In this document: in pieces, positions 44,659 to 57,012 of the stretch | How positions within the stretch are numbered: position 1 is the first letter of the stretch | How the letters are laid out: each line of letters starts with the position of its first letter | Origin: Epiperipatus broadwayi | Lineage: Eukaryota > Onychophora > Udeonychophora > Euonychophora > Peripatidae | Length of the DNA stretch: 64,000 bases | Direction: 5' to 3' | NCBI GenBank assembly: GCA_028023455.1 | Contig: JAQFVV010000013.1 | Location: 12,970,258-13,034,257 of the forward strand | Notes under the pieces: model-generated | Told to the model about the DNA's origin: nothing | The model's database searches: none | Seen by the model: only the letters and a program-made list of their open reading frames with translations | Position numbers and translations under genes: made by a program

Positions 44659-46288
44659 TTTAACATTCTACCCACAATCTTATTCAAAGAATTGAGTGTG
44701 TACAAGTTATTACCCTAAGCTTCGAGTAGGTATATTTATGAGCAAAGGCCAAAACCCTTCTCAAGTGCCAATCTTATCCATTAATAAGAATTATACCTCT
44801 CGAAAGTGCAAAAGAAAAGTTCCAATGGACACTCTTTGGGTATCTTATCCAAACTAGCTCAATCTCGAGGGTCTGGGAAAACAATGTTTATCGAAAGAAC
44901 AAAGCTATGGTGATCTTATTAAGAGACGTCATATATATATATAATTATAATTTCTATCTAAATCCCATCCTATTACGATAGCCCACCAGTTAACATAACC
45001 CCAGAATGCAAATATATATATATGTTGTAATTAAATTCTAAGATTTATTGGCATACATATACATATCTCAATGTCTTAAGCATACAATTCATTCATTTTG
45101 AAACATATATATATATATATATTAATGAAAAAGTGCGATTTACACGTCAGAGATGTATCTTATTAAATAATTTAATAAATTATTAATTACTTTATTTAAA
45201 TTGAAATAGCACATGTTTCTTAAGCTATTACTAAATGTTCATTTAATACAGATTGAGAAAAGGTCAAGGTTACCTCTTAAGAGTGAATGTTCACGTGGTC
45301 AAGGCTAATAATCTGTAAACTTACAGTCAAGAGAAGATGTTGGGTTTAATGAAAGTCATTGATCCGAACAATGATGACAGGCTCTGAAATATTCTGCCCA
45401 AAACAATCCATACTAGAGGTTAAGTAGATGAGTTTGACTTGATTGTGAGAGGTTCTAGTTGTTTAGAGTTCTGTGGCCATTACACTTGGTTGACTAAACA
45501 GCAAATCTGTAAATAAAGTTCAGGCGGGTCCCACAATAGCTGTCCACTGAGCAGTCTAATGAACCCACATGATTATTTTTACCCCCACATGTCGACAGAG
45601 TACATTATGAATAAATTTTCTTAATTAATAATTAGGTTAATCAGTTTATTCTTCTTTCTCTGCTTCCCTCTATCACTTCACTGCTTTCTCTCTAACTTTA
45701 AATCACTACACTAAATCACTGAGAAAAAAATATAGTTCTTTTTTTAATGCTCTTTAACTTCACTTTTCTTTTCTATTCGTACGCCGATGACCAGATCTTA
45801 AGAATGCTTTTAACTTTCATTGTTCTAAAAATACTAACTTGACCAGTTCTAAGAATTCTGGTGGACAGTCATTAACTGAAACCGCCCATGGCACAACTTT
45901 CAATTCTATTTATTATTCTCCAGCCTTATATGTTTAATGGGTTTTGATTAAGAAACACATGTTGTCATTGACATTTAAATCTATTTTACGACATTAATAA
46001 ACAAAATATATATTTAAAACACAAATAAATTTAAAAAAATAACACAACTCTACACATAATCGCTTCTCTACACTCTCACATATAAATCTGTTAGTAATTC
46101 TCACACATCATAATAACACGTACAACAAATATATATATATGTTCATACCTTTAATTGATTAAGGTACTCCATTCATACTCTTTTGTAACAGGGTTCAAAT
46201 GACTATTTATAAATTTTACTGCATCGACCTATTTAATTTGCAACAACACTGGCAATTAACCCCATATTCGAATCCAACTACTGTTACA
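44659..46288 (-). repeat. 5' LTR of the inner gypsy element
   Basis: This is 1630 bases, bounded on the minus strand by TGTAACAG at 46288 and GAATGTTAAA at 44659. The primer-binding site follows after one base. Confidence 0.92.
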
Positions 46289-46396
46289 ATGGGAAGAGCA
46301 TTTAAAAATAATTCCCCATGTTAACATATTCTCTAGTTACTCCTCCATTGCATTTTTGTATTGGTGTGGTATAGGGTATACTGGAGCTTGATATGG

Positions 46397-47253
46397 TCAG
46401 TTTTCCATAAGCTTTATCCTATGCTCGTATCTTTCAATAACTCCAGGAATTTCTGAAAATATACTTTCATATGTATCCAACAACTCCTTTAACTGTTTTC
46501 CACCCTCACTTCCCTGTTCATCTTCCTTCACCTTTTCCTCTATTTCTAGCCCTGAACGTTCTACATCACATTCCATATTAACATTATTTATCTCACACAT
46601 ATCAAATGGAATTTCTGCCTTGTTAATTCTCACCTGTCATTTCTTATAATCTAACATGCATCCAACTTCACACATAAAATCTGGCCCCAGGATAACATCA
46701 TGTATCAGTCTCTATAAAATCAACATAATGTGGTTATATTCCTTTCCTGCTATATTCATACTTATCCAAGTTTGTTCCAATGCCAACTTGGCTCTTTTCC
46801 CATTCGCCAACATTATGTATACATTCTTTAGTGGCAAGGTTTTGAGCTTCAAATTGCTCCGACCTATTTCATCAAAAATTTTCTGTGAAATCATTGATAC
46901 CTGACTTCCTAAGTCAAACAGTATGTTTACAGTTTTTCTTTTGATTTTCACTTTTATTTTTGGGCATGAATGAGATGCCATTATCAAACCATCCTTCTGC
47001 TCATTTTCTGTCAAGTTTTCTACTTTCCCATGAGTATTCTCAGCATTCCTTTCTTTTCTCTTACTTTCCTCATATTTCTATTACTGTCTAGCATCATAAG
47101 TATCTCTGTAGTTTGTTCTGTAGTGTCCTTTCCCATTATTATCTTTCGAATGTCTTCTGGAAAACCTCGCCTTACTATATGCAGGATTTTCTGCTCAGAT
47201 AAATTTATGCTGTGACCATTCTCAGTTTCACTACTTGTCTGCAAAAAAAACAT
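46397..47253 (-). pseudogene. Outer gypsy gag/protease/pre-RT remnants
   Basis: Three short minus-strand frames make up this part. 47253-47020 is a gag C-terminal piece, containing EQKILHIVRRGFPEDIRKII. 47014-46712 is the protease, with VNILFDLGSQVSMIS at the active site, where the expected serine or threonine after the Asp is Leu, then a PLKNVYIMLANGKRA segment. 46633-46397 is the linker to RT (YESIFSEIPGVIERYEHRIK). Their order and similarity to the inner element (ALMDSGSQVSVV, GVIQGFEQRIR) show the same family. Confidence 0.78.
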
Positions 47254-47259
47254 GCTCAG

Positions 47260-49338
47260 TAACTCCCCTGACTGTCATTTATCCTGTTCTGCCTGATGCT
47301 TAACCATCTCCTGAAGTACCTCCCCCCAATAGCTTGACAGCATTGCTCATTTTTACTCCTCAAAGCTTGTTGGTTTTACTCCCATTGACTCCCACCAACC
47401 TTCAGCCTCATCCTATATATAACTAATGGCTATATTAATTTTAATTGATTCACTGAACTCATTACATGAGAAAAACTGCTCTAAACTCTTTAAATATCTA
47501 TTCAGTATTTTCCCTCTGTTTCCCGATAAAGTCTTTTTATAACCTGGCTCACTATTTCCATTTCACAACTAATTTATCTAATTTCATTTAAAAGTAAAAT
47601 TCCTTTACTCCAATTCAAAATGTATGTACAACCAACCTAAACCCTCTTGAAGTTCTACTTTTACGCTTTCTGCTCATCTATCGCCATTCAACCGGAGTGT
47701 CTTTTTTTTTTCCTTAAGGATTATGCCTCCATGTTATATAATGTCATATAAAATCACTTATTATTTATGCTAATCTGACTGGTTCTCGAAAAAAAACATT
47801 ACTATCATGCTTTCTAACTTCTTTCTCACTAACTGTCACCTATATTATTAATAACTAACTTTGACCACACCATCTAAAAAAAACATCCAACTACAGCTTA
47901 CGTTGGTCCCACTATTTCAAATAACTAGTTTCAGGCCATGTTGATGTGCCAAATGAACTGCCCACTTTTTTTATTTTATCTAATAATGACAAATAGAAAT
48001 ATAAAATACTCTTCATTCCCTACTAAACCATCCAATCTTTGAAGGTGCTTGGTTCTCAGGTAGAGTACAAAATATCATTGGCAGCAAGCTACCAATAATA
48101 TAAACACTCGACTACTAGACAAATAATGACCAAATAAACCCTTTATTTATTTTAAGGTAAAGCCTTTAGGTGCCAGTTAATCACATAGTAATTAACATGT
48201 TATCTGATCAGCAACAAATCTAGTACCCGAGACCCCAACTAGCCCATTGAATTGTAGCTGCCTTTAAAAATAACAAAACTCTGCTTTATCTAATAATTCT
48301 ATTTTAATAATAATGACAATTCACCGTATGAGAAAACATTGATGTCATTAAATAACAAATCCTTATTTTTTAAAGAAAATTTCCCTATTCTTTTAATTTT
48401 AACTTAACCATTTTTTAATAATAATTAAATCTTTCCATTCCCACTTTATTAAAATATTACTTCAGCATAAATATGTGTATTCAAATATAAATATTTAAAT
48501 GACAGTTTAAATATTTTTTTTTAAAACAGTCATTTTGCTTTATAATTCAACCACACACACTCTTTTTATTTTAAATAAATGTTTTAATGCATTATAACAA
48601 CTAAAATATACATGACATATTAAATTAAAGTTCACACATACATACACACATTGTCTTTGAATAAAGTTAAACACGGAGCTTATATCATTTGTATTTTCCA
48701 GATACTACTTGGTAAAGTTGAAAGTTTTATTTATTTATTTATTTATCACAGTTTTTTAAAAGAAAATTAAGAATTAGAGAATATGAAAATTAAAAAATTA
48801 CCTAGGATTTGAAAATTTGAAATGATGTACATACAGCACAATGTAATTTCTATACATGTTATCTCTGACAGATTAGTGCTAACTTCCAGTAAATCTTCCT
48901 TGAATTCGTGATGTTATATAACCTTTGTGGATTTTTTAGCATAGACACTCCACTACTTTATTGGCTCTATCTGCACATGGTTTGCCCTCCGAACTATCTG
49001 CCGATGTTATTGCAGTGAAGGCTCCAGCTAGTTGCACAATACAGTAAATTTAACAATGCATCATTTTGGTAGATATAAGAATTTATATAATTTTCGATTC
49101 TGTAATTTTAAGAAATATTTTGAAATATTTTTTTTTTAATATAATAATAATAATGGAATGTTGAAATTTAAACCGTCTTAACAATGACAAAGTTTTTGTT
49201 ATGTCCAGCGTTTATTATCTCGTGAAATTACTGTACTTTTTCTTCGCTCTGATTGGGCTTCTATTTTATTATTTTTTTCAAAACTTTTACACACGCACAC
49301 CTTTACTTATTTTATTATAGAACAAAAATTTTCTTTAT
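47260..49338 (-). other. Outer gypsy gag N-terminal and 5' untranslated region, decayed
   Basis: The sequence between the gag remnants and the 5' LTR has no sizeable frame. Gag-like W and Y-rich readings occur near 47300-47500. A hairpin-forming CCAAC...GTTGG motif near 47888-47908 has a counterpart at 44563-44577 in the inner element. The stretch 48500-49190 is A/T-rich with CA repeats. A TGGACATAAC sequence (minus, about 49207) could be a primer-binding site if the LTR is longer than 283 bp. Confidence 0.4.
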
Positions 49339-49621
49339 TACTTTTTATTACAAACTAATCAAAAATAATATTAAGTCATTTTTATTTTGTCTTTTTTTTT
49401 TAAATAAAAAAAATCTTACCCTCTTTAAAAGCGTTTATTATTTATTTTTCTTTAACAATAAACCCCCCTACCCTACTCTTTTGTTTTTAATTTTCTTTTC
49501 CTTCAACTTCTAACTTTTATTTAAACTTAATTTTGCCACTTTATTTTTAAAAGGTGAGATTTATGAAATATTACTACTTTTAAATAATAATACATATTCG
49601 ATAACGATGTACCTCAGTACA
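49339..49621 (-). repeat. 5' LTR of the outer gypsy element
   Basis: This is a direct copy of 35451-35734. The plus-strand frame at 49253-49513 is only the T-rich LTR sequence and not a gene. Confidence 0.75.
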
Positions 49622-49649
49622 CTATAAATAAATTATTTTTGATAGAGTA

Positions 49650-49960
49650 GTGTATATTATTCTTTGTTTTTATAAGAAAGTAAATATAGATCAGAATAGT
49701 TTAAGCTTAATTGAAAGAATAAAAGTTCATAAAAGTAAGGTTAAAAATAAATATCTCATTTTTGCTTCATATATCCATGAAAAAGATACCGACCATCCTA
49801 TTAGTTTTGATGAGACTAAGGTTGTCTTCTTTGAAAGAAATGAAATAAAAAGAATTTAAAAAATCTTTATTATTAAAAATTTATGATTCTGAAGCAATTA
49901 ATTTATTTAAAAGTTCTTTTAATATTAAGGGTTTGTAGGATGTAAGTAAAATTGTGGGTA
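49650..49960 (+). pseudogene. Penelope-like element C-terminal fragment (GIY-YIG region)
   Basis: The reading LIERIKVHKSKVKNKY, then HEKDTDHPISFDETKVVFFE, RNEIKRI resembles the part after the YIG motif in Penelope-like GIY-YIG endonucleases, where R-x-x-E/V-H-K and a T-x-H-x-I-x-F-x-x-T-K pattern occur. Beyond the stop at 49859 the similarity continues weakly. The RT is not present. It begins right after the outer gypsy LTR. Confidence 0.55.
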
Positions 49961-50104
49961 ATATTTAGTATAATTTGTTATCTTGTAATCCTTTACACTT
50001 GAGAAGTCTGCTTGTAACAATGAAACAATTGATTGTATTTTAGAATTCTTTTTTTTTTTTTGGCTAATCTGATTGAGTTGTGAATTTGAGGTAATTATGA
50101 TTAT

Positions 50105-50207
50105 TTTATTGAATAATTTAGTTTTAAGCTTTATATATATATATATATTGTCTATAATAAATTTTAGTTTTAAGCTTTATATATATATATATATTGTCTA
50201 TACTAAA
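50105..50207 (+). repeat. Tandem duplication, about 53-bp unit, two copies
   Basis: TTTTAGTTTTAAGCTTTATA is followed by a TA run and ATTGTCTATA, and the whole is repeated once directly downstream. Confidence 0.75.
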
Positions 50208-50425
50208 TTAAAGTTTGATGATTTGCTATCTTAATATAAACTGAGCATTGATTATATGTATAAGTGGGAGATGGTGATCAGGGCCAACTGATGAGTACTG
50301 ATCATTTATCTTTTTCATATGTATGTGGCCATGGGTATCAGTTACATAAGATGGAGTGCATAGCTATAGAGATCTTTAAAGTCTGAGTTTAAGTCCCTTA
50401 TAATTACATATATCATTAAAAACAG
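50208..50425 (+). repeat. Dispersed repeat R1, 5'-truncated copy
   Basis: This matches the 3' half of R1: 'gctatcttaatataaact', 'gatggtgatcagggccaac', 'gttacataagatggagtgc', 'aaagtctgagtttaagtccc'. It ends at an 'attacatat' run like the copies at 0.97 and 7.42 kb. Confidence 0.6.
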
Positions 50426-50429
50426 TCAA

Positions 50430-51950
50430 CACTTTGACTATATATATATAAAGAGAGAGAAAGAAAGGATAAAAATGATATTATATTGATAGAATATTAT
50501 ATGTTTTGAGAATGATAACACGGGAAAACTTGTTGTGTAATTTAGTACTAATTAATTTAGTAAACATTGTAGGATTAATATCAGTATTTGTTATATATAT
50601 TTATATATTTCAAAGTTTTACCAGAAAATATTTATATTTTGAAAGTCTTTCAGAACATTGCATGTAAGTTAAAGAAAGAACACTGAATTTATACAATATC
50701 TAATATATTTAATATCAACAAATTAAAAATCCTTCTCCTTTTTCTTTTCAAAAACTTTATTTTTTTATATCAATACTGAACATATATATATATATAATAC
50801 AAAACTCCAACGTTTCAACTGTTTTTTATCTCCATACAGTCATTTTCAAGGATCTGTAACAATAATATGAAATACATATTTATAAATAAACTTCAATTAC
50901 ATAAATACCTTCATTTTACATTAACATAAACAGTAACCAACATATTAAATATATATAATTAAATTTTACTAATTATGAGTCCTAATAACAGTAATATTTC
51001 TTGGTTGCAAGAATCTATAACCAAAGAATTATACTATAAAAAAAATGATTTTTTAAAAACTTACAAACAAATTTCTTTTTCCTGATCCAAAAGTAAAATC
51101 TCTGGATTAATTCTTTCTAGATACCATGGGTGTCTTATCTACAGATCCAGTATAACTCATTGCCACTATGCTCCACTTGTTTCATTAATAAAATTTAGCT
51201 CCTAACTTATATGAATGTGAACAATACAGATCATAAACCAATAGATATCATTTGTGAAATTTATAAAAAACAGTAGCAGAATAAAAAGGCTCGTAAAACC
51301 ACTGGTGATTAGTAAATCTCTTATTGGGAACTTTACAGTATTCTTTAGAATATGTTGTTAATAGTTAAACTATTTGTTAAAAAAAATAATATGCTAAATA
51401 AATAAGTCAAATCACTATTACATTGGTGAGATATCTAGTTTTTGGACAAATATCATTGGGATTTCTCAGTAAACCATACATAATAATGATCTCTATCATG
51501 TGTCTGATTTAGTATCAATACAATTGGTTGGTTCAGAAGCAGATTATTTTTTTCTTAAAAAAATTAAAACATGTAAGATTTACATTTAAATAAATACATA
51601 TTCACAAAATGAAACATTTTAAAATAAATTATTTATAAAATCTGTCATTAGATATTGTTAATACTATTTAGTGAGACCAAATAAACACATCTAGGATATG
51701 GTCATCATTATTGACTGAGCTAATATGTTGATTAATTCTGAACAGTGAATTATGATTTCTAGCATTAAAAATATTTGAAGATAATGTTCACTTTATGATG
51801 TAGCTTTAAAATTGAGATGTTAGAATAATTACATTAAGAAAATGGCAAACTATCACTGATTATACTCAAATGTTATTATGGTGGTCATAGAACTCTGCTC
51901 AATATTTCAAATAGATAACTTTGCATGTTTTATTTATCTGAGATTTGTTA
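50430..51950. other. Noncoding AT-rich sequence with a hammerhead-like relic
   Basis: At 50805-50870 the minus strand reads TGAAAATGACTGT...ACAGTTGAAACGTT, the same general layout (TGAAxA, hairpin, GAAAC) as the motifs at 10.3 and 34.5 kb, but decayed. No gene is seen in the rest. Confidence 0.3.
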
Positions 51951-51952
51951 TT

Positions 51953-52004
51953 AAAACAGGCAAAACTCTCCATACAGTAGAAATGGTGATCATGTGATGT
52001 TTAG
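51953..52004 (+). repeat. R3 terminal fragment
   Basis: 'aaaacaggcaaaactctcc' and GTGATCATGTGATGTTT match the ends of the R3 copies at 21.7 and 36.6 kb. Only the terminal ~50 bases are present, lying less than 200 bases upstream of the exon. Confidence 0.6.
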
Positions 52005-52179
52005 ATTTGTTATTGTTATAAACAAGCTTATATTTGCTCAGATTTTTTATTTATATAGAATTAATTTCTTATTCATTTGTTATTGGAAAGTTGAATCTTT
52101 GATATATCTTCGTTATATATTTATAAGACAATTTATTTACAGAAACAGTACTTATAAAATTATTTTTTGTTTATTTTAG

Positions 52180-52320
52180 ATCCAACAGAAGTTCACCAAT
52201 TTTATGAAAAAGCACTAGATATTTGGAATTCTGGTGATTTGGATGCAATGAGAACTCAACTTTATACTCCTGATGCTAAGTTCTTTCCTCCAGGAAGCCC
52301 TCCACTAGATCTCATTGCAG
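52180..52320 (+). CDS. Internal exon of a SnoaL/NTF2-like domain gene
   Basis: A 141-base open stretch is preceded by a pyrimidine-rich tract and TTTATTTTAG and followed by GCAG|GTTATT. It reads, in the only open frame, as (D)PTEVHQFYEKALDIWNSGD, then LDAMRTQLYTPDAKFFPPGS, then PPLDLIA, ending on the first base of a Gly codon. The FYEKALDIWNSGDLDAM helix followed by Y-x-x-D-A-x-FFPPGSP is the start of a SnoaL-like (DUF4440/NTF2-like) cone fold, often found in small stand-alone proteins of unclear substrate. Both splice junctions are phase 1, so the exon is symmetrical. The donor is weak against the usual GTRAGT. Flanking exons were not found: nothing similar is visible in the 3.2 kb downstream or upstream. 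Confidence 0.7.
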
Positions 52321-55300
52321 GTTATTAATAAAATACTTACTAACAAATTGCATAAAGACATTGCTAATACAACATGATAATTATTTTTTAAAAAAGATAT
52401 ACAATGCTTTCATTCATTTAATTATAGTATACTGATATGGATAAAGAATTGAGTTATAGGACTGCAATAGATAAGTATTATTAATGCCCAATTACTTTAC
52501 CCTACATTCAAAAAAAATACTTCAGTATAAAAGTATTGTATTTCAAATAAAGCCATTTGTTAGCATGATGACTTTTTTACTTAGTATTTTAATATGACAG
52601 TTTAATAAATACCAAAAACTTAATCTACATTTTATAGCAATAATCCACTTCACTTCCAACCATTCTCATTGTAAGTAAAAGTATTTAAGATATTTTATAA
52701 GTAGGGACATGATTAATGTATCTAAGGTTAACTGCTTTCTTCTGAAATGAAAGAAGATAAAAGATATAATAAATACGTAATTACTAATATCATTTTATTA
52801 AATATTCATTAGATCATTTAAATACTAATCAGAGTCTCTATAATTACTTAAGATGTTTTAATTAATTTAAACATCAATTAAAAATCATGACTATGATGTG
52901 TTGCATCAAAAATGCATTTAACTAAAATAATAATTCCTGTATTTAGTGATAAATTTTCTTTAGTCATCATTTCTTTGAAAAAACACATAATATTTGTGTA
53001 TGCTATATATATTGTGTCATATTGGTACACTCTGACCTTATGTCATCTACATATCTATTATTAATTTATTTTTATATTTGGATTTTAGTTCATTATTGTA
53101 TGGGGATCATTAATTAGTGAATTTCCAATTTAGATGTCTTCTTTAATTTCACTCTATATATGTATTATCTTTGATAAAATTCAAAATGACGTTTTATCTT
53201 TTTTTAAAAATATTGTCAACATTTTAGAATATAAAACAATTGCCAATTTATTTTTTTCTACCTCAAAAATTAAAACTATTTAAAATTTCAAAAGAAAGGT
53301 GCATATATATTAGCTATAACAAAACTACAATATATATATATGTGTGTGGGTGGGTGTATTTATAAACCTTAAGTTCGGATAAACAAGTAATGAATGACAT
53401 TTTAAAAAAAAAATCAAAATAACAATTTCAATTCATTTTACCTTATTATGCCTTGTAAGAATAAGTCCACAATTCATTTTATTTTATCCGTAATATGGAA
53501 ACAACATATATTAAAGATTTAAAACATTTCAATTTAAAAAATATTTTGCCAAAATAACATTACTTGTTTTATGTGTGTATATTTTAGTAAAGAACATAAT
53601 AAGCAAATAATAAGTTTTACATTCCCCATGTATGAATCTACTTATATGTGTGCATATACGTGATATCTTAAATTTTTATTTATTTAAATCATAATAAGTA
53701 GATGAATTTTCAAGACAATTAGTTTGACTGTATTAAATGACAATAGTATTAGATATATTATACAAATAAATTATTTGGAAACCCATGTCACAAGAAAAAA
53801 CGATTCACTTTTTATATTTTGCTTATTTTCAAAGAAATTTCACTTTTAACAAACATTTCTTTGATTACAAACCACAATATATATATTCATGAAGATTTGT
53901 ATTAAAAAGCCACACAATAAATATGACTTGCTAGAAAGTAAAGTTAACATCTGCTCATCAAAAATAAACAAAATTGTAAATCAAAGTTTAATACCAGTTG
54001 AAAGACAGTAACCATTGCATCTAGAAAATGTCTTCTTTATTTTCATCTGAGATTTCAAAAATGCTTATTTAAATTTAAGTAAATATATACACATATGTCT
54101 GGAAAACAATGCAAATATCTATAAATAAAATCACGAATGTTGCTAAAAATACAACAGCATAATATCAATGGTACTGATATTCTACATTCTTATTACTACA
54201 TTCTGATGCTACCCATTGCAATTATTTTTAGTGCATCTTGATAAAAGCCTTTATTAAATTCACATCATGCCTATGTGTAAACTATAGTACTCAAGGATTA
54301 TATTGCATCAAGGAATATAGAATAATAATTATTTTTGAAGGGAAATTATGACAAATTAAAGTAAATGTGTCTTATAGAAACTAATATCTAACAGTTAGTC
54401 ACAGTTATAAATAATCATTAATTAAATGTCATCTGAATAACTTATTTAGATTTTAATATCATCTTAGTAATAAATGATAATAAGTTAAAGATTCTTTATA
54501 AATTTTGTATTCCTTTGATAGCATTAACATAGATACATATTTTCATCTAATTCTGAAAATAAGTCTGTTGCTTAGCGTCACCATAAATATAAACATTTAC
54601 ACAATTATTACACATTGAGTTTTATTTTCTTAGTATATCATTAATTTCATTGGTTATTTATTATTACTTGATGTAAATAAATTGTTATCATAATTTATTA
54701 AATCAGAAGTCCTAAGTTTGCTTACTTTAATTAATTAAGGAGAAATAACTATAAATTGTATTTAAAGGGATATAAACAAATTAATATTAACTAGATATGG
54801 TTTAACATTATTATTTCATCCCCACCGCCTTAGCTAATTAATATTTAAATCATTATTTTAAATTTATATTACATCAATAAGAGCTAGCATTCTTTATTAT
54901 TCAATCTACTTAAAAATTGTATTGGTACAGATTAGGGACTTAAGATTAAAGCATATAATGTTATTTACTTCAATTTTCTCAATAAATTTGAATTTAATTT
55001 GGTGTCAGTAGTCTCTGTTTCTGGGCCATTACCCTCCTATTTGTCCCATTTATACTATTACAATATATAGACAGGTGAGTTACTGAAATTTCAATTCATT
55101 AGTTTAATAACATAACAGTAAAAGGTACAATCTATATTGCTATGGTAAAAATCAATAGTATGATTTATTGTAAGTTCCCTAATAATTTTTTCAAGTCATA
55201 AGCAGACTTTGTATTGTTTTTTAACTATGCTGCTTTATACTACAGCACTCCAATGAGGGATCTTATCCCCATTCATTTAATATATTCATCAGTAATTTTC

Positions 55301-55565
55301 TAAAATCAGAGAGCATATGATTTATCAGTGCCAATTTAGTTTGCCCTCATGGCCATTATGAAATCTAAAAAACTAGTCAAAACCACCCCTGACATATCCA
55401 ACTGATAAATGAAGTAAAAATTGGTTAAAATTATTTAAATTCATATTTTAGAAATTATATGGTAGTAAAAATAATATGCTTTATTTCATATAGGCATATA
55501 ATATATAATGCACAGGATCAAAGTAGTAGAGACTACAGGTGATGTAATAATTATGGAATGAATAT
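52321..55565. other. Presumed intron or intergenic sequence, AT-rich
   Basis: More than 3 kb without a recognisable exon or element. A GACAG|GTGAGTT donor-like site at about 55072 is the strongest splice-like match but its upstream reading does not resemble the SnoaL fold. Confidence 0.4.
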
Positions 55566-55579
55566 TTCAGGTGATCATG

Positions 55580-57012
55580 ACAATGAAAGCAGAATACACC
55601 AACAGCATGGATAATAGAATGAACACAAACATGAACAGCTTGGATGTAGATATAAACAGCCTGAAGAGAGATATAAATTGCATGGATGCACAAATGGATA
55701 AATGAACAAAAACATGGATAGCATCAAAGATTTGAAATTCTGAAATGATGGAGATGGGAAACAAATTATCTGCTAATATGGAACAGCTGTCTCTGAGTGT
55801 CAATAAAGTTCAGAGAGAGAAATGGGAAATTAAGACACCAACTAGAAGAAAATAGGGAAGGGAGATGGAAGAAAAGGACACATGATGCCATCAAAGATTT
55901 GAAGACTTCAAGTCAGATAGACCTTAAAGTTTTGGGAGATGACTTGAGGCTATGAAGACTTCAAGAGCAAAGTATACATAGGTCAAGAGAAATACTGAAA
56001 ACAAATTGAGAAAGATTTCAAATGCATTACAACTAGCAGAAATAAGGAAAGGAGATGGAAGAAAAGGACACACAATGCCAGCAAAGATTTGAAGACTTTA
56101 GATGTACCATTTCAAGTCAGATAGACTTTACAGTTTTGGGAGATGATTTGAGGCTATGAAGACATCAAGAGCAAAGTATACATTGGCCAGGAGACATAAT
56201 GAAAACAAATTGAGAAAGAATTCAAAGGCATCCAAATGAAAATAAAACAACCCACTTACAGCACAATGTCAAAACAGAAGTGCACAAAAAGGCAGTTGAT
56301 TCAATGGGCCATAACATAATGTGACTGGAAGACAAATTAGCTGCAAATGAGACAGAAAAGTGCACAGATAAGACAAATCTGGAAAATATGGATGAAAGTA
56401 TAAATGAAATGCATGACCAGGTTGACCAACTGAGTGGAGTGGTCAATCAGAGGTTCAAAGCTCTCGAATCCCAACTATGCCTGAGAATAACTAACTGGCT
56501 TGGAGAAGTGGATGAAATGATAGACAGCCTGGAAATCACCCTCAAGGCCCCCAATAGAATGAGTGACCAGTGTCAGCTGATGTCCCACACCAAGAACCAT
56601 AAGGGACAGAAGCCTCTCCTTTCAATTTCAACCTGGAAGGAAACATACCTAGCACATGCCACATTGACCAGGACACAAGGTAAACATTCTTCCTATGAAC
56701 TTCAAGAAGATATCCAGTGTGTGCAACCACATGACCCAAATCAGTACCATCAACCAATTCATAAGGCTAAAAGTCTTCAAGGGAACCACCAATGAGGCCC
56801 CAATAGAACATCTAAGGTGCCTCAACCTGTATTTTTCCATGAACCACAATTTGACTGAGGGTGAGAAATTGATTATCACCTACAACCATCTCCAAGGGGA
56901 TGCCCTGATTATCCACTTTCATTTGAAGACTATCAGACATTTACTGGTAAAGAATTTCTGGAACCGCAATAGGGAAGAAAGCTTGCTATACCAATTGTTC
57001 CAGGAGAATTAA
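55580..57012 (+). pseudogene. Decayed gypsy gag with internal tandem duplication
   Basis: Short frames here include a coiled-coil-like stretch (56388-56570, ESINEMHDQVDQLSGVVNQR) and the capsid motif FIRLKVFKGTTNEAPIEHLR with ITYNHLQGDAL (56755-56910), matching the inner element's gag. A ~190-base block with GGAGATGGAAGAAAAGGACA occurs twice in tandem (about 55858-56040 and 56048-56235). The coiled-coil N-terminal extension is not visible in the inner element. Confidence 0.65.

Larger units (their letters stand above)
38723..46288 (-). mobile_element. Inner (nested) Ty3/gypsy LTR retrotransposon, 7.57 kb
   Basis: Direct LTRs of about 1.63 kb lie at 38723-40355 and 44659-46288. A 4-bp duplication, ATGG, flanks it (38719-38722 and 46289-46292). 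Removing the element rejoins the outer gypsy sequence. Minus-strand order is 5' LTR, one base, primer-binding site TGGCGTACCAATGAATGG (44657-44640), gag, protease, RT, RNase H, integrase, polypurine tract (CAGCAGGGGGGTA, minus) and 3' LTR beginning TGTAATAG. The internal part carries several stops and frame changes. The first RT aspartate is replaced by Asn. The LTRs differ at scattered sites, so it is not a recent insertion, but it is younger than its host element. Confidence 0.93.
35451..49621 (-). mobile_element. Outer Ty3/gypsy LTR retrotransposon, old, split by insertions
   Basis: A 284-bp sequence at 35451-35734 recurs directly at 49339-49621 and is taken as the LTR pair. On the minus strand the LTR starts TGTACTGAGG. 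A purine-rich tract (AGGGGAGGGATTGAG, minus) lies just before the 3' LTR, as expected for a polypurine tract. Reading from high to low coordinate come a gag/protease region (47253-46712), pre-RT (46633-46397), then after the nested element RT (about 38700-38048), RNase H (37898-37554) and integrase (about 37550-35906). The element is interrupted by a 7.6-kb gypsy insertion and a 410-bp palindrome, plus many stops. The exact outer LTR limits and a TSD are not certain. Confidence 0.8.

Noticed and set aside
49253-49513. Plus-strand Phe/Leu-rich frame
   Set aside because: It is T-rich LTR sequence of the outer gypsy element, also found at 35.5 kb.
55060-55080. Strong splice-donor-like GACAG|GTGAGTT as the end of a second SnoaL exon
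   Set aside because: The upstream reading frames do not resemble the rest of a SnoaL fold and no convincing acceptor precedes them.
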